Made by a program: the position numbers and the translations under genes
Source of the DNA: Candidatus Limnocylindrales bacterium
GTDB lineage: Bacteria > Moduliflexota > Moduliflexia > Moduliflexales > JAUQPW01
NCBI GenBank assembly: GCA_035559535.1
Contig: DATMBG010000050.1
Location: forward strand, 11,986 to 75,985
Direction of reading: 5' to 3'
Length of the DNA: 64,000 bases
Part shown: positions 1 to 8,732 of the stretch, piece by piece
Numbering within the stretch: the first letter of the stretch is position 1
Layout of the letters: every line of letters begins with the position of its first letter
The notes under the pieces: model-generated
What the model was told of the DNA's origin: nothing
Database searches by the model: none
Seen by the model: the letters and a program-made list of their open reading frames with translations, nothing else

Positions 1-130
1 TCATATCCGCCTCATTCATCTCTACTGTGGAGGTCTCTTCAACAAATTCCGGAGATTCTTTACCCACATGGATCGTAGTACCCTGCTTGGTAGTACGCCC
101 TGTAATGAGTATAAATTTTGACTGAGACAT
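1..130 (-). CDS. Molybdopterin-dinucleotide-binding-domain protein, N-terminus only
   Basis: The minus strand reads an ATG at 130-128 followed by 43 codons running off the left edge. The peptide starts MSQSKFILITGRTTKQGT and continues with a GKESPEF segment and an acidic NEADM segment. From memory this resembles the start of the small molybdopterin-dinucleotide-binding proteins related to subunit D of formylmethanofuran dehydrogenase (FwdD/FmdD), where ITGRT..QG is typical. These bind the MGD cofactor of Mo/W oxidoreductases. The family call rests on 43 residues only. It is divergent from glgA, with 227 bp between the two starts. Confidence 0.5.
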   Translation of the reverse strand, partial: MSQSKFILITGRTTKQGTTIHVGKESPEFVEETSTVEMNEADM

Positions 131-224
131 CCCTTTTAACCCCCCTATCGATGTTTTCAACTTACTTTTAATATTTCGATCTGTCAAGTGGCAACTTACC
201 AGGCAAATAACCAAAAAATTGGGG

Positions 225-253
225 TTGACATTCTCTTCCGAATTTCACATCTT
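225..253 (+). promoter_or_regulatory. Possible glgA promoter
   Basis: A perfect TTGACA lies at 225-230 and CATCTT at 248-253 after a 17-base spacer. The -10 match is poor (3 of 6), so this is weak. On the minus strand TTGACA is also present at 187-182 and could serve the divergent gene at 1-130. No other structure is seen in 131-357 apart from the short repeat at 291-308. Confidence 0.3.
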
Positions 254-290
254 AGGAATAACTGAGTTTTCAAGGATTTCAAGAAAAATT

Positions 291-308
291 TAGGTTGTAG
301 GTTGTAGG
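291..308. repeat. Short tandem word repeat, 7-mer AGGTTGT
   Basis: Two and a bit copies of the heptamer AGGTTGT sit about 50 bases before glgA. This is one of several word-like tandem families scattered between genes in this window. Confidence 0.6.
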
Positions 309-357
309 AACTCCATTCCTTTACGACCTATCCCTGAATATTTATTCCTTTAAAGCA

Positions 358-1812
358 ATGAAGATACTCTTTACCGCTTCAGAAGTTGTACCTTTTGCAA
401 AAACAGGAGGGCTTGCAGATGTAGCCGGGGCTCTTCCTAAGGCTTTAGCCCGACGGGGTTGTGAAGTCGCCGTGATGTTGCCTAAATATCGCCAGGTGGA
501 TGTGGGCCGATTTCAGCTCGAGAAAATGGAGGGGAATATATCGATTCCCATGGCTTCTAGAATGGTCCAGGGAGGTCTCTGGAGGACCGAATTGGAAGAG
601 GGCGTAACCGTTTATTTTATTCAGCAGGATCATTATTTTGATCGGGATGGTTTATATGTAGACTCTAACAATCAGGATTATCCAGACAATGCAGAACGAT
701 TCGGTTTTTTTTCCAGAGCCGTTTTGGAAGCGTGCAAGATCTCAGGTTTTAAGCCGGATATCGCCCATGCCCACGATTGGCAAACGGCTTTGATCCCGGT
801 CTATCTCAAATCCCTTTATAAGCAGGATCCCTGGTTTGATAGGACCAAAACGGTTTTTACCATCCATAATTTGGGTTATCAGGGGATTTTCAATAAATAC
901 GAAATTGTAAAGCTTGGACTGGGTTGGGAGTTCTTTCACCATGAAAAACTCGAGTTTTACGGAGATTTAAACTTATTGAAAGGAGGAATTATCTACGCCG
1001 ATATTCTTACCACCGTGAGTCGAAAATACGCAGAGGAGATTCAAACTCCGGAGTTTGGACACCGTCTGGACGGTCTTTTGAGAACTCGAAAAAAGGATTT
1101 ATACGGGGTCCTTAATGGAATCGATTACGAAGAATGGCATCCTTCCATCGATAAGTTTATTGCAGCCAATTATCATGTGGATGACCTGAGTGGGAAGGCT
1201 ATTTGTAAAAGTGATTTGCAAAGAGAATATAAACTTCCCGTGCGAAGTGAGGTTGCTCTGATCGGTATGATTACGCGACTGGCCGAACAAAAGGGGATTG
1301 ACCTGGTTGCAGATGTTCTGGATAAAATCATGGAACTGGACATTCAATTGGTTCTTTTAGGTACCGGAGATAAATGGGCCCATGAATTTTTTCAGGCGGC
1401 CCAGGCTCGATATCCTCAAAAAATCGGCGTGGCCCTAAAGTATGATAACGTTCTGGCCCATAAAATCGAGGCAGGAGCCGATATGTTCCTGATGCCCTCC
1501 CGGTACGAACCCTGTGGGTTAAATCAGATGTATAGCCTGGCGTATGGAACGGTTCCTATCGTGCGGGCTACCGGAGGATTGGATGATACCGTTGAAAATT
1601 TCAATCCTACCACAGGTCAGGGGACAGGCTTTAAATTTCTCCGACCTACTCCTGAAGAGCTTCTCAATGCTATTTACCCGGCGATCTTAAACTTTTATAC
1701 CAATAAGACCGGCTGGATCAAGCTTATGCGAAATGGAATGTTGAAGAATTTCTCATGGGATGTATCGGCCGGAGAGTATATCAAGCTCTACGAACGGGCG
1801 CTTGAGAGATAG
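358..1812 (+). CDS. glgA: Glycogen synthase (ADP-glucose type)
   Basis: Cytoplasmic GT5 glycosyltransferase that transfers glucose from ADP-glucose to the non-reducing end of alpha-1,4-glucan. The 484 residues match the usual length for bacterial GlgA. The N-terminal KTGGLADVAGALP loop at residues 15-27 binds ADP-glucose. The C-terminal Rossmann domain carries PSRYEPCGLNQ near residue 380, containing the catalytic-region Glu, followed by ATGGLDDTV. The start is the ATG that gives the canonical MKILFTASEV opening. No other glycogen gene is adjacent. The stop codon lies at the edge of a 27-bp inverted repeat shared with the convergent downstream gene. Confidence 0.95.
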   Translation: MKILFTASEVVPFAKTGGLADVAGALPKALARRGCEVAVMLPKYRQVDVGRFQLEKMEGNISIPMASRMVQGGLWRTELEEGVTVYFIQQDHYFDRDGLYVDSNNQDYPDNAERFGFFSRAVLEACKISGFKPDIAHAHDWQTALIPVYLKSLYKQDPWFDRTKTVFTIHNLGYQGIFNKYEIVKLGLGWEFFHHEKLEFYGDLNLLKGGIIYADILTTVSRKYAEEIQTPEFGHRLDGLLRTRKKDLYGVLNGIDYEEWHPSIDKFIAANYHVDDLSGKAICKSDLQREYKLPVRSEVALIGMITRLAEQKGIDLVADVLDKIMELDIQLVLLGTGDKWAHEFFQAAQARYPQKIGVALKYDNVLAHKIEAGADMFLMPSRYEPCGLNQMYSLAYGTVPIVRATGGLDDTVENFNPTTGQGTGFKFLRPTPEELLNAIYPAILNFYTNKTGWIKLMRNGMLKNFSWDVSAGEYIKLYERALER

Positions 1813-1911
1813 AAGGTATGGGGGTGTGGGAGTGTGGAAGTATGGAAGTGTGGGAGTGTGGAAGTGTGGAAGACATTTATACCCCCACACTCCCACACCC
1901 CCATACCTTCT
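1811..1911. repeat. GTGTGG-type tandem repeat with perfect 27-bp inverted arms
   Basis: Arm 1 (1811-1837) and arm 2 (1885-1911) are exact reverse complements of 27 bases. The intervening 47 bases repeat GGAAGTGTGGGAGTGTGG-like units. It fills the whole gap between the convergent glgA and the cyclase gene and begins in the glgA stop codon. There is no T-run, so it is not a classical terminator, but such a hairpin could stop transcription from either side. Related sequence occurs inside cobN (24459-24498) and at 41393-41475. Confidence 0.85.
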
Positions 1912-1916
1912 AGCTG

Positions 1917-4067
1917 TTACTTTATCCAGCGGTTCAGGTAAACCCCCCAGATGGGAAACTTTCCCTCTACTCCCTTGAAACTTGCGTCCCCGGCCTTTTT
2001 GAAAAGGATCTCCTCCCCGATCGCCTTATCCTCATATAGGTAATTTATAGTGGTTTGGGAAGGAATTTCTTTTAAAGGACTTGTTTCTCGAATAAACTGA
2101 AAGGTAGTATCACTGAGGGCAATGCCATTGTTATTAAGAACCCCTTTTACCACGCTAACCTCGAATTCCTTCTGAGGGGCCTGGGACTTTTCTTCTTTTA
2201 ATTTTTCTTCTTGAATGTTGTCTAAGATTTGTAAAAGCTGTTCTTCAAAAATGGCCAGGGTTGTAGAATCCCGTCGACTCGACTGGGCACGATTCATTAA
2301 ATATTCATTGAGGGTAAATATGGATTGAATATCCCACTTTTGTTTTCTACGTTCCGTCTTACCCGATGAAAGTCTACTGGTCAGGTTGGCCGTAAAACCG
2401 ATGACCGTTGTGCTTTTATCGATGGGATTCAAGAAAAAGTAAGCATCTTCAATGGGACCACTGTGGATTCCAATCCCCATACCCTGGAATATCATATTTC
2501 CTTCATCTTTGAGGGCTTTAAAGACCTTTTGAATCTCAACAGCGGCCCGGACTGCATTAAGCCCATGATAATCTTTCCAGGGACCAGAACTAAAAGCTGC
2601 CAGAATACCGTCTCCTGCATAGTATTTAATACTTCCATGGAAATGGTCGATGATATCCATGGTTGGATCAAAGAATCTATACAGGTTCTGCTTTAGCGCC
2701 TCTGAGGTAATATCTCCCGAAACCTCGGTATAACCTCGCAGGTCTAGGAACAGGAGTGTGACATTTCTTAAATCACTGATAATTTTTTGTCCGGGATTAA
2801 AATTGTAGGTAATCTTTTCTGTAGTCTCCGATTTCTCGGATACGCCTACCCGACGAAGTCTTGGAGTTCCAAAACTTTTACCGGATAGAACGATGGATAT
2901 ACGATCCCTAAAGAAGGCAATGATTTCGGATTTTCTCAGGTCGTCGGCCAGACTGATATAATCGTATAAAATCATTTCCCAGACATCTTCTCCAAACAAA
3001 TCTATGAGTCGTTTCAGACGCCTTCGGAAGAATCTTTTTCGAGTTTCTGCGGGGGGATCGTAGGGCATCTCTTTGATCTCGTCGGACAGGTAGGATATGA
3101 CCACCGGCTCAAACAGAATAACGTCCAGGGGGATTTCACTCACCGCATGGATAGGAACCCGCAAAAAGGTCGAGATAGCCCTCAGGAGAGTTCGATCATT
3201 CTCTCGAATCCCCTGTTCAATCCGGGTTTTAAACATTGTATAAACTTTGTTAAAATCGGTATAATTGGTGTGATATCGTTCGTTTTCTTCCACCAATAAG
3301 TGTTGAAGTAACGTGTTTGTGGAAGTATTCTTTAGATCCGGGAAAATCATGTGGGCCTGGGCCTGGATAATGGCCATAGAGAATTGATAATTGAAGCTGG
3401 CGCCTAATTTTAACTTTTTAGTTCCTGTAAAGTACGGCAGAGACTTACGTCTTTGTTCATCTTCCTTTTGAAAATGGGCATCTACCTGCTTGAGGGTTTC
3501 CAAAAGTACATCATTAAAAATATGATGAAGATGGATTTTGTAAGTATTCACTATTTTTTGGGCCTGGGAGGTAACAGGAAAGGAAAAACCATCGGATAGA
3601 TCTTCTATTTTACTTACCGCCAGAACTTCGTGAATGGCTCGCAGGATGGCTTTAGAAATGGTTAACCAAAAGAGATTATAGATACCCAATCGCCTTTCTT
3701 GCTCGAGGACTTCGATCAAGATATTTTGAAGTTGGGTGATGCAGTTTTGGCGCTTCTGAATATAAGAGACTAAAACGGGATTGTTGGGATCGTAATTGGG
3801 TTTGTAACGTCCTTGAATCTGCTGGATACTCTGATTTACAAAGTCTTTTAGGGTAATACTGAGATTGGCCGGAATTTCTACCAGATAGCCTTCTGTATTT
3901 TTATCATCGATAATCTCTATTTTGGGGGGGAGGATCGGGAGTTGGGAGCCCGAGGAGTCCTTCTGAGAGCAAAAAAGATCCCGGATAGTCGAGAGGTTTC
4001 CCATAGAATATCGCATGGGAAGTCGTTCTATATGAAACCTGGGATCAAAACGAACAAATTTATTCAT
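1917..4067 (-). CDS. Class III adenylate/guanylate cyclase domain protein with long unknown N-terminus
   Basis: 716 residues. The C-terminal part, from about residue 430, is a class III nucleotidyl cyclase homology domain. The first metal Asp lies in LFLDLRGYT near residue 442 and the second in YAGDGILAAF near residue 486. The transition-state Asn and Arg lie in TANLTSRLSS. The core catalytic residues therefore appear present and the domain is probably active, making cAMP or cGMP from NTP. No membrane segment is evident. The roughly 430 N-terminal residues are Arg/Lys-rich and mostly helical by eye; I do not recognise their domain. The gene is the last of the ffh-era operon, 25 bp after era. 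Signal and product nucleotide are unknown. Confidence 0.8.
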   Translation of the reverse strand: MNKFVRFDPRFHIERLPMRYSMGNLSTIRDLFCSQKDSSGSQLPILPPKIEIIDDKNTEGYLVEIPANLSITLKDFVNQSIQQIQGRYKPNYDPNNPVLVSYIQKRQNCITQLQNILIEVLEQERRLGIYNLFWLTISKAILRAIHEVLAVSKIEDLSDGFSFPVTSQAQKIVNTYKIHLHHIFNDVLLETLKQVDAHFQKEDEQRRKSLPYFTGTKKLKLGASFNYQFSMAIIQAQAHMIFPDLKNTSTNTLLQHLLVEENERYHTNYTDFNKVYTMFKTRIEQGIRENDRTLLRAISTFLRVPIHAVSEIPLDVILFEPVVISYLSDEIKEMPYDPPAETRKRFFRRRLKRLIDLFGEDVWEMILYDYISLADDLRKSEIIAFFRDRISIVLSGKSFGTPRLRRVGVSEKSETTEKITYNFNPGQKIISDLRNVTLLFLDLRGYTEVSGDITSEALKQNLYRFFDPTMDIIDHFHGSIKYYAGDGILAAFSSGPWKDYHGLNAVRAAVEIQKVFKALKDEGNMIFQGMGIGIHSGPIEDAYFFLNPIDKSTTVIGFTANLTSRLSSGKTERRKQKWDIQSIFTLNEYLMNRAQSSRRDSTTLAIFEEQLLQILDNIQEEKLKEEKSQAPQKEFEVSVVKGVLNNNGIALSDTTFQFIRETSPLKEIPSQTTINYLYEDKAIGEEILFKKAGDASFKGVEGKFPIWGVYLNRWIK

Positions 4068-4092
4068 AGCCTATGGGAAGGCTTTGCTTCAC

Positions 4093-5001
4093 TTAAGCCT
4101 GATAAATCATAGCCCTCAGAGATCTTTCATCCATTCGCCAATTTTTCTTTACCTTTACCCAGAGTTCTAAATATACCTGACTTCCCAATATGGCTTCCAT
4201 CTCCTGACGGGCTAACGTTCCTATTTGTTTCAGCAGGTGACCGCCTTTTCCGATCACGATAGCTTTTTGGGACTCTTTTTCTACATAGATGGTGGCCTGG
4301 ATGGTGTATAAATTTCGTTCCTGGTTATAATCCATTTTCTCTACCACAACGGCAACAGAATAGGGAATTTCTTCTTGAGTTTTTTGGAGGATTTTCTCCC
4401 GAATGAGCTCTGCCATGATCACCCGTTCGGGTTGATCTGTAATCATATCCTCCGGATAATATTTAGGTCCTTCTGGAAGGTAGGCGATTAAGCAATCGAG
4501 GAGGGTTTCAATATTTTCACCGGTTAGAGCAGACACAGGTACAATTTCCCGGAAAGGATAAAGATGGCGGTAGACCTCAATGACGGGTAGAATCCGGTTC
4601 TTCTGGATGGTATCGATTTTATTGATTACTAAAATCACCGGAGTGGTTATTTTTTGCAGTTGAGCCAGGATGTATTGATCCCCAGCACCTACTTTTTCCT
4701 CGGGTTCCACAACATACAGGATGATATCTACACCTTCCAGGGATTTTCGGGCAATTTCCATCATCATTTCATTTAACTTAAATTGAGGCTTATGAAACCC
4801 AGGGGTATCTACAAAAATGAGTTGAGCCCGTTCGGTGGTATAGATCCCGACGATTCTATTTCGGGTCGTCTGGGGTTTATCAGAAATAATGGAAATCTTT
4901 TGCTTTACCAATTGATTAAGTAGAGTCGATTTCCCGACATTAGTTCTTCCGATGATGGAAATAAATCCGGATTTAAAAGATTTTCCTGTTTCCTCTAACA
5001 T
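4093..5001 (-). CDS. era: GTPase Era
   Basis: Essential GTPase that binds the 3' end of 16S rRNA and helps 30S maturation. The P-loop GRTNVGKST is at residues 18-26, followed by the switch segment PQTTRNR, DTPG near residue 64, and NKID near residue 126. A C-terminal KH domain carries the signature VIGKGGHLLKQIG near residue 245. The 302-residue length is normal. It lies 9 bases after the small ORF at 5011-5298 and only a weak A-rich ribosome site precedes the ATG, so translation may be coupled. Confidence 0.95.
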   Translation of the reverse strand: MLEETGKSFKSGFISIIGRTNVGKSTLLNQLVKQKISIISDKPQTTRNRIVGIYTTERAQLIFVDTPGFHKPQFKLNEMMMEIARKSLEGVDIILYVVEPEEKVGAGDQYILAQLQKITTPVILVINKIDTIQKNRILPVIEVYRHLYPFREIVPVSALTGENIETLLDCLIAYLPEGPKYYPEDMITDQPERVIMAELIREKILQKTQEEIPYSVAVVVEKMDYNQERNLYTIQATIYVEKESQKAIVIGKGGHLLKQIGTLARQEMEAILGSQVYLELWVKVKKNWRMDERSLRAMIYQA

Positions 5002-5010
5002 TTCTTTTGG

Positions 5011-5298
5011 TTATGCCAGGGTATCTCGATCATCCAGTGAAGGTTGTACCCTTTGCTTTCTAGCTTCTTTAGCCACTTGATAAATATCACAAATCTTGGT
5101 GATGGTATCCATAATTTCTTCTACCAAGTCCCAAAAGGCCTTGGCTCCCTGGGGGGTATTCAAGTTATATTGTGATTTGAATTCCTCCATTTTATGGGTA
5201 GCCAGAGAAAAGACGCTGTTAATTTCTGCAATAGCCTCTGTGGCCTTTAAATCTTTCGGCATCTGCCTGATGACTTCTTCAAAACTGGTTACGTGCAT
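5011..5298 (-). CDS. Small conserved-looking hypothetical protein, 95 residues
   Basis: I do not recognise this protein. It is a soluble, mostly helical, charged polypeptide starting MHVTSFEEVIRQMP, with no Cys-based motif, signal peptide or membrane segment. It lies between plsY (10-base gap) and era (9-base gap) on the same strand, so it is almost certainly translated as part of that operon. Codon use looks like its neighbours. It has no shared order with any partner that would suggest a job. Confidence 0.7.
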   Translation of the reverse strand: MHVTSFEEVIRQMPKDLKATEAIAEINSVFSLATHKMEEFKSQYNLNTPQGAKAFWDLVEEIMDTITKICDIYQVAKEARKQRVQPSLDDRDTLA

Positions 5299-5308
5299 AA
5301 TAACTCCG

Positions 5309-5905
5309 TTAAACTTTAACCTTTTGACCTATCTTGCTTTCGGTACCTTGCCACAGGCGTTTGATATTGTCGCGGTGGCGATAGACGATAAGAATAGCCA
5401 CGAGTACTGAAAGACCGATATAAGTATTTGGGCCGTTAAATTTATAGATTAAAAAAGGTAGGCAAAGGAAAGAAACCAGAGCCCCCAGTGAGGAGTATCG
5501 CCAGATGCTTACTACCGTTAGCCAGATCCCGGCGCCTACCAGGGCGGCTAGCGGCCATATCCCCAAGAATACTCCAAAACTGGTAGCTACCCCCTTACCT
5601 CCTTTAAACTTAAGAAATACAGGCCAGTTATGGCCGATAATGGCTGCCAGCCCGGCCAGGGCTATCCATATTTCCGTTCCCCGAAACCCCTTCATGATAA
5701 GAACTGCCAGGGTTCCTTTTAGAATATCTCCTATGAGGGTTATGACAGCCGCTTTGGCCCCCAACGTGCGAAGTACGTTGGTCGTTCCGATATTGCCACT
5801 CCCGTACTTTCGAATATCTATCCCTCTTTGGGTAGCCGCAATCATTCCAAAAGGAATGGATCCGAGTAAATAGGCAATAATCACAATTAAAATGAACCCG
5901 CTCAT
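5309..5905 (-). CDS. plsY: Glycerol-3-phosphate acyltransferase PlsY
   Basis: Inner-membrane enzyme that moves the acyl group from acyl-phosphate to glycerol-3-phosphate, the first step of phospholipid synthesis. Visible PlsY signatures are the N-terminal AYLLGSIPFG, then KYGSGNIGTTNVLRTLG (phosphate-binding loop), GHNWPVFLKFKGGKGVATS (second catalytic loop) and several hydrophobic helices. The reading frame is open to 5992, but the ATG at 5905 gives the typical start MSGFILIVIIAYLLGS and about 198 residues, the usual length. The upstream 29 codons would put an atypical basic segment before the first helix. Confidence 0.93.
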   Translation of the reverse strand: MSGFILIVIIAYLLGSIPFGMIAATQRGIDIRKYGSGNIGTTNVLRTLGAKAAVITLIGDILKGTLAVLIMKGFRGTEIWIALAGLAAIIGHNWPVFLKFKGGKGVATSFGVFLGIWPLAALVGAGIWLTVVSIWRYSSLGALVSFLCLPFLIYKFNGPNTYIGLSVLVAILIVYRHRDNIKRLWQGTESKIGQKVKV

Positions 5906-6048
5906 TAGAAAGTAAGAAAAGATATTTCCCCTAAAATGAAACAAGCCTTTTCTACCTGTAAGATATCTGCGGGGAGTCACGAAGTCAATCAAAAAGTTGT
6001 ATTAAAATACTTTGGAAGAGGTAAGTAGGAGAGTGGTTCTGGAACCCA

Positions 6049-6678
6049 TCAGGAATTTAATTCTTTACAGTATTCCTTGACCCCGCGGAAGCTTTTCCGA
6101 TGGAGGGGGCAGGGTCCATATCTGGCAATGGCTTCAAGATGCTCCGGGGTTCCGTAACCTTTATGTTTTGAAAACTGATACTGGGGGTATTGTTCCGAAT
6201 AGGCGATCATCATTCGATCTCGGGTAACCTTGGCAACAATAGAAGCCGCTGCGATGGAAAAGCTTATGTTATCTCCTTCTTTAATGGCAAACTGGGGAAT
6301 GGAAAAATTCTCCAAAAAGAGGGCATCGATTAAAAGATGATCGGGACAAGGTTGAAGGGCCTGGACAGCTTTCTCCATGGCTTTGATGGTAGCCCGTAGA
6401 ATATTAATCTCATCGATAACACTCTCTTCGACGATTCCGATTCCGATTCCGAGGGCCTGTTTTTGAATAAGATCGAATAAGTATTCTCGCTTTTCAGGGG
6501 AGAGCTTTTTAGAATCCTTAACCCCTTCGATAAAGGTATGGGGAGGGAAAATAATGGCACAGGCCACCACAGGGCCTGCCAGGCATCCCCGGCCAACTTC
6601 ATCAATTCCGGCTACGTATCTGGCCCCTTGGGCATAGGCCAATCGCTCGTAGTACAGCATGTCGTGTCCGTGGTCCAT
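6049..6678 (-). CDS. rnhB: Ribonuclease HII
   Basis: Removes ribonucleotides and RNA primers from DNA-RNA hybrids. GIDEVGRGCLAGP (catalytic Asp26-Glu27) gives the type 2 RNase H signature, with a further acidic site in LLIDALFLE and the SIAAASIVAKVTRD block. It has 209 residues from 6678, or 203 from a second ATG at 6660. The first six codons and the sequence upstream (6661-6715) look like a GGTCCGTGG-type intergenic repeat and no Shine-Dalgarno is visible, so either start is possible. It is in the operon between rplS and plsY. Confidence 0.93.
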   Translation of the reverse strand: MDHGHDMLYYERLAYAQGARYVAGIDEVGRGCLAGPVVACAIIFPPHTFIEGVKDSKKLSPEKREYLFDLIQKQALGIGIGIVEESVIDEINILRATIKAMEKAVQALQPCPDHLLIDALFLENFSIPQFAIKEGDNISFSIAAASIVAKVTRDRMMIAYSEQYPQYQFSKHKGYGTPEHLEAIARYGPCPLHRKSFRGVKEYCKELNS

Positions 6679-6715
6679 GGCCCATCATCTACGGTGGGGG
6701 GTGTTATAAACTCCG
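6661..6715. repeat. Word repeat (TCCGTGGTCC type) at the rnhB start
   Basis: The stretch holds GTCCGTGGTCCATGG and CTACGGTGGGG, resembling the 'confirming word' repeats seen at 41485-41515 and 58426-58474. It overlaps the first codons of rnhB. Sequence similarity between copies is partial. Confidence 0.4.
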
Positions 6716-6798
6716 GTTTTTCTCTTTCCTTGTTTCCACCCCAGGATACAACAGACCTCCCAGGCCAATTTCCATAAGCAGGATTAAAACTCGTTGTA

Positions 6799-7257
6799 TC
6801 AGGTATTGGCCCCGGTTTCAGATTGTTCGGTGTCCTGTGGAGCGAAAGGTTCTTGATCCGGTGTTGTTACCGTCTGCTCAGTGGTTAAAGCTTCCCGTTC
6901 GTTGATGCGCAAAGTGGTTCTTTGCTCTTTTATCCGGGCGGCCTTGCCTTTCTTCTTCCTTAGATAATAAAGCCTTGCCCGTCTTACTTTACCCGTACGT
7001 ACCACTTCAATTTTTTCAATGTTGGGAGAATGCAGTGGAAAAATCCTTTCAATACCCACCCCAAAGGAAACTTTTCGGACTGTAAAAGTGGATCGATTTC
7101 GGGCTTTTGTCTTTCGGATGACAATCCCTTCAAAAACTTGTATCCGTTCCTTTCCTTTTTCCTTTACCTTTGCATACACTCTAACCGTATCCCCGGGACC
7201 AAAATCAGGGATATCTTTTCTGAGCTGCTCTTCTTCAATCATTCTGATGAAATCCAT
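6799..7257 (-). CDS. rplS: 50S ribosomal protein L19
   Basis: Structural protein at the 30S-50S interface. The first 115 residues match L19: a helix with [16 protein letters not shown], then [31 protein letters not shown] and the conserved tail [20 protein letters not shown]. After this there are about 35 extra acidic and Thr/Glu-rich residues not usual for L19, so the C-terminus is extended. It sits in the common trmD-rplS order. Confidence 0.95.
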   Translation of the reverse strand: MDFIRMIEEEQLRKDIPDFGPGDTVRVYAKVKEKGKERIQVFEGIVIRKTKARNRSTFTVRKVSFGVGIERIFPLHSPNIEKIEVVRTGKVRRARLYYLRKKKGKAARIKEQRTTLRINEREALTTEQTVTTPDQEPFAPQDTEQSETGANT

Positions 7258-7340
7258 CTTCTTTTTCAGAATCAGAATTCAGGAGTCAGAATCTGGAACC
7301 TACGGGTTCACTCTGCTGGCCCCTGGTTCTGAGCTTTAAT
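7258..7340. repeat. Intergenic word repeat upstream of rplS
   Basis: Contains CAGAATCAGAATTCAGGAGT and a run of related CAGAATCTGG / GGTTCTGAG words that are partly reverse-complementary. It fills most of the 105-base gap between the RNA methyltransferase and rplS. No other signal is recognised here. Confidence 0.5.
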
Positions 7341-7362
7341 TTAAAGGTCTTTTGTGGCCCTA

Positions 7363-7950
7363 TCAGGATTCCTCACGATGGCCCAGTAAACGATCTAAGA
7401 TAATCGCCACCGCACTTCGAACAGATAAATGGTTATAGTCCGCTACACCTCGAATAGGTTCCAGGATAAAATCTACTTCCTTATAGGTGGATTCTGTCAA
7501 CCCATATCCTGTACCGAATAAGATCAAATAAGGTTGATTTAAATTTTTTTGAAGGTCGGTTCTTAATTGCCGAAAGGTTATTAATTTTTCCTCGAATCCT
7601 TCCGGGACTTTGGCATGGGTTGCGATAAGGATCGGAGGTGTAAGCCATTTTTCCAGGATTTCTCGTTTAGCCGTTTCAAGGGAATCTATAATAGAAGTCT
7701 TAAGCATGGCTATCTGTCTGGAAGGATTATATCGGCCTCCCAGGCCTTCATGCCAGTGTCGGATAATCCGTTTACCCAATTCCTGTTGGGATTTGAGGGG
7801 CGTTACCAGATAGTAATGACCGACCTCATAGGTTTTGGCTGTTCGGGATATATCGTGGATATCAAAATTGGTTATCGAAGTAGCTACAATAGCCCGATGT
7901 TTATCATAGACCGGATAATGGATAAGAGCCAGATAGACGTGCTGGTACAC
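7363..7950 (-). CDS. SPOUT-type SAM-dependent RNA methyltransferase (Methyltrn_RNA_4-like)
   Basis: About 195 residues. The core starts VYQHVYLALIHYPVYDK and has ATSITNFDIHDISRTAKTYEV, then LILFGTGYGLTESTY and a C-terminal RSAVAIILDRLLG helix. This agrees with my memory of the predicted alpha/beta-knot RNA methyltransferases that sit beside trmD and rplS in several phyla. The RNA target is not known to me. The frame is open to a GTG at 7974, but codons 1-8 are made of an intergenic repeat. The GTG at 7950 gives the family-like N-terminus. Confidence 0.75.
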   Translation of the reverse strand: MYQHVYLALIHYPVYDKHRAIVATSITNFDIHDISRTAKTYEVGHYYLVTPLKSQQELGKRIIRHWHEGLGGRYNPSRQIAMLKTSIIDSLETAKREILEKWLTPPILIATHAKVPEGFEEKLITFRQLRTDLQKNLNQPYLILFGTGYGLTESTYKEVDFILEPIRGVADYNHLSVRSAVAIILDRLLGHREES

Positions 7951-8020
7951 AGAGACGTAGCGGCGCGGGGACACGGATGCGGAGATTTTCGGAGGTCACC
8001 GCGTCCTGGGTTCCCACGTT
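7944..8020. repeat. GACGCGGGGACAC-type repeat with inverted part
   Basis: The + strand reads GCGGCGCGGGGACACGGATG, then a spacer, then CACCGCGTCCTGGGTTCCCACG, partly reverse-complementary. The same family occurs at 17880-17995 and near 31463. It overlaps the possible upstream start of the methyltransferase gene. Confidence 0.6.
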
Positions 8021-8024
8021 TTCA

Positions 8025-8732
8025 CTAGCCTTCCTCCTTCATAGGTTTGTCTTTATCTTTGATCAGATCCGGTCTACGTTCCAAGGTCCGTTGAAGAGCC
8101 TGTTGTTTTCTCCATTGTTCAATCTTTTTATGATCTCCCGACAGGAGAACTTCTGGAACTCTCATTCCTTTAAATTCTCTAGGTCTTGTGTAATGGGGAT
8201 AATCCAGCAGGTTATCGTAAAAGGATTCCCGCTTAACCGAGTTTTCATTACCCACAACCCCTGGGATAAGTCTGGAGGTAACATCTATGAGTACCAAAGC
8301 TGCCAGCTCACCACCGGTTAAAACATAGTCTCCGATAGAGATTTCTTGATCCACAAGATGAAGTCGCACCCTTTCATCGATCCCTTCATATCGCCCACAG
8401 ATTAGGATCAGGCTCTTATGTTGGGCCAGGTCCTTGGCAAGGGCTTGAGACAAAAGAGTCCCCTGCGGGGTCAGATAAATCACCTTAGGCTTATCAGAAG
8501 TTCGTTCCCAGATATGGTGTACGGCAGCAAAAAGGGGTTCCGGTTTTAGGACCATCCCTTCACCGCCACCATAGGGATAATCATCGGTGATACGATGTTT
8601 ACCCTGGGCAAAATCTCTCAGGTTATAGACTTCTACCCGAATAAGTCCTTTATCCTGAGCCTTTTTAAGTATACTATCCTGTAAAGCGCCTCGTATAATA
8701 CCTGGGAATAAAGTGATAACATGAAATGTCAT
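8025..8732 (-). CDS. trmD: tRNA (guanine-N1-)-methyltransferase
   Basis: Makes m1G37 in tRNAs, which prevents frameshifting. Typical TrmD blocks are present: MTFHVITLFPGI start, DDYPYGGGEGMVLKPEP, VIYLTPQGTLLSQ, LICGRYEGIDERV (deep trefoil-knot SAM site) and SIGDYVLTGGELAA. Length is 235, the normal size. The start ATG abuts the rimM stop, so translation is coupled. Confidence 0.96.
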   Translation of the reverse strand: MTFHVITLFPGIIRGALQDSILKKAQDKGLIRVEVYNLRDFAQGKHRITDDYPYGGGEGMVLKPEPLFAAVHHIWERTSDKPKVIYLTPQGTLLSQALAKDLAQHKSLILICGRYEGIDERVRLHLVDQEISIGDYVLTGGELAALVLIDVTSRLIPGVVGNENSVKRESFYDNLLDYPHYTRPREFKGMRVPEVLLSGDHKKIEQWRKQQALQRTLERRPDLIKDKDKPMKEEG

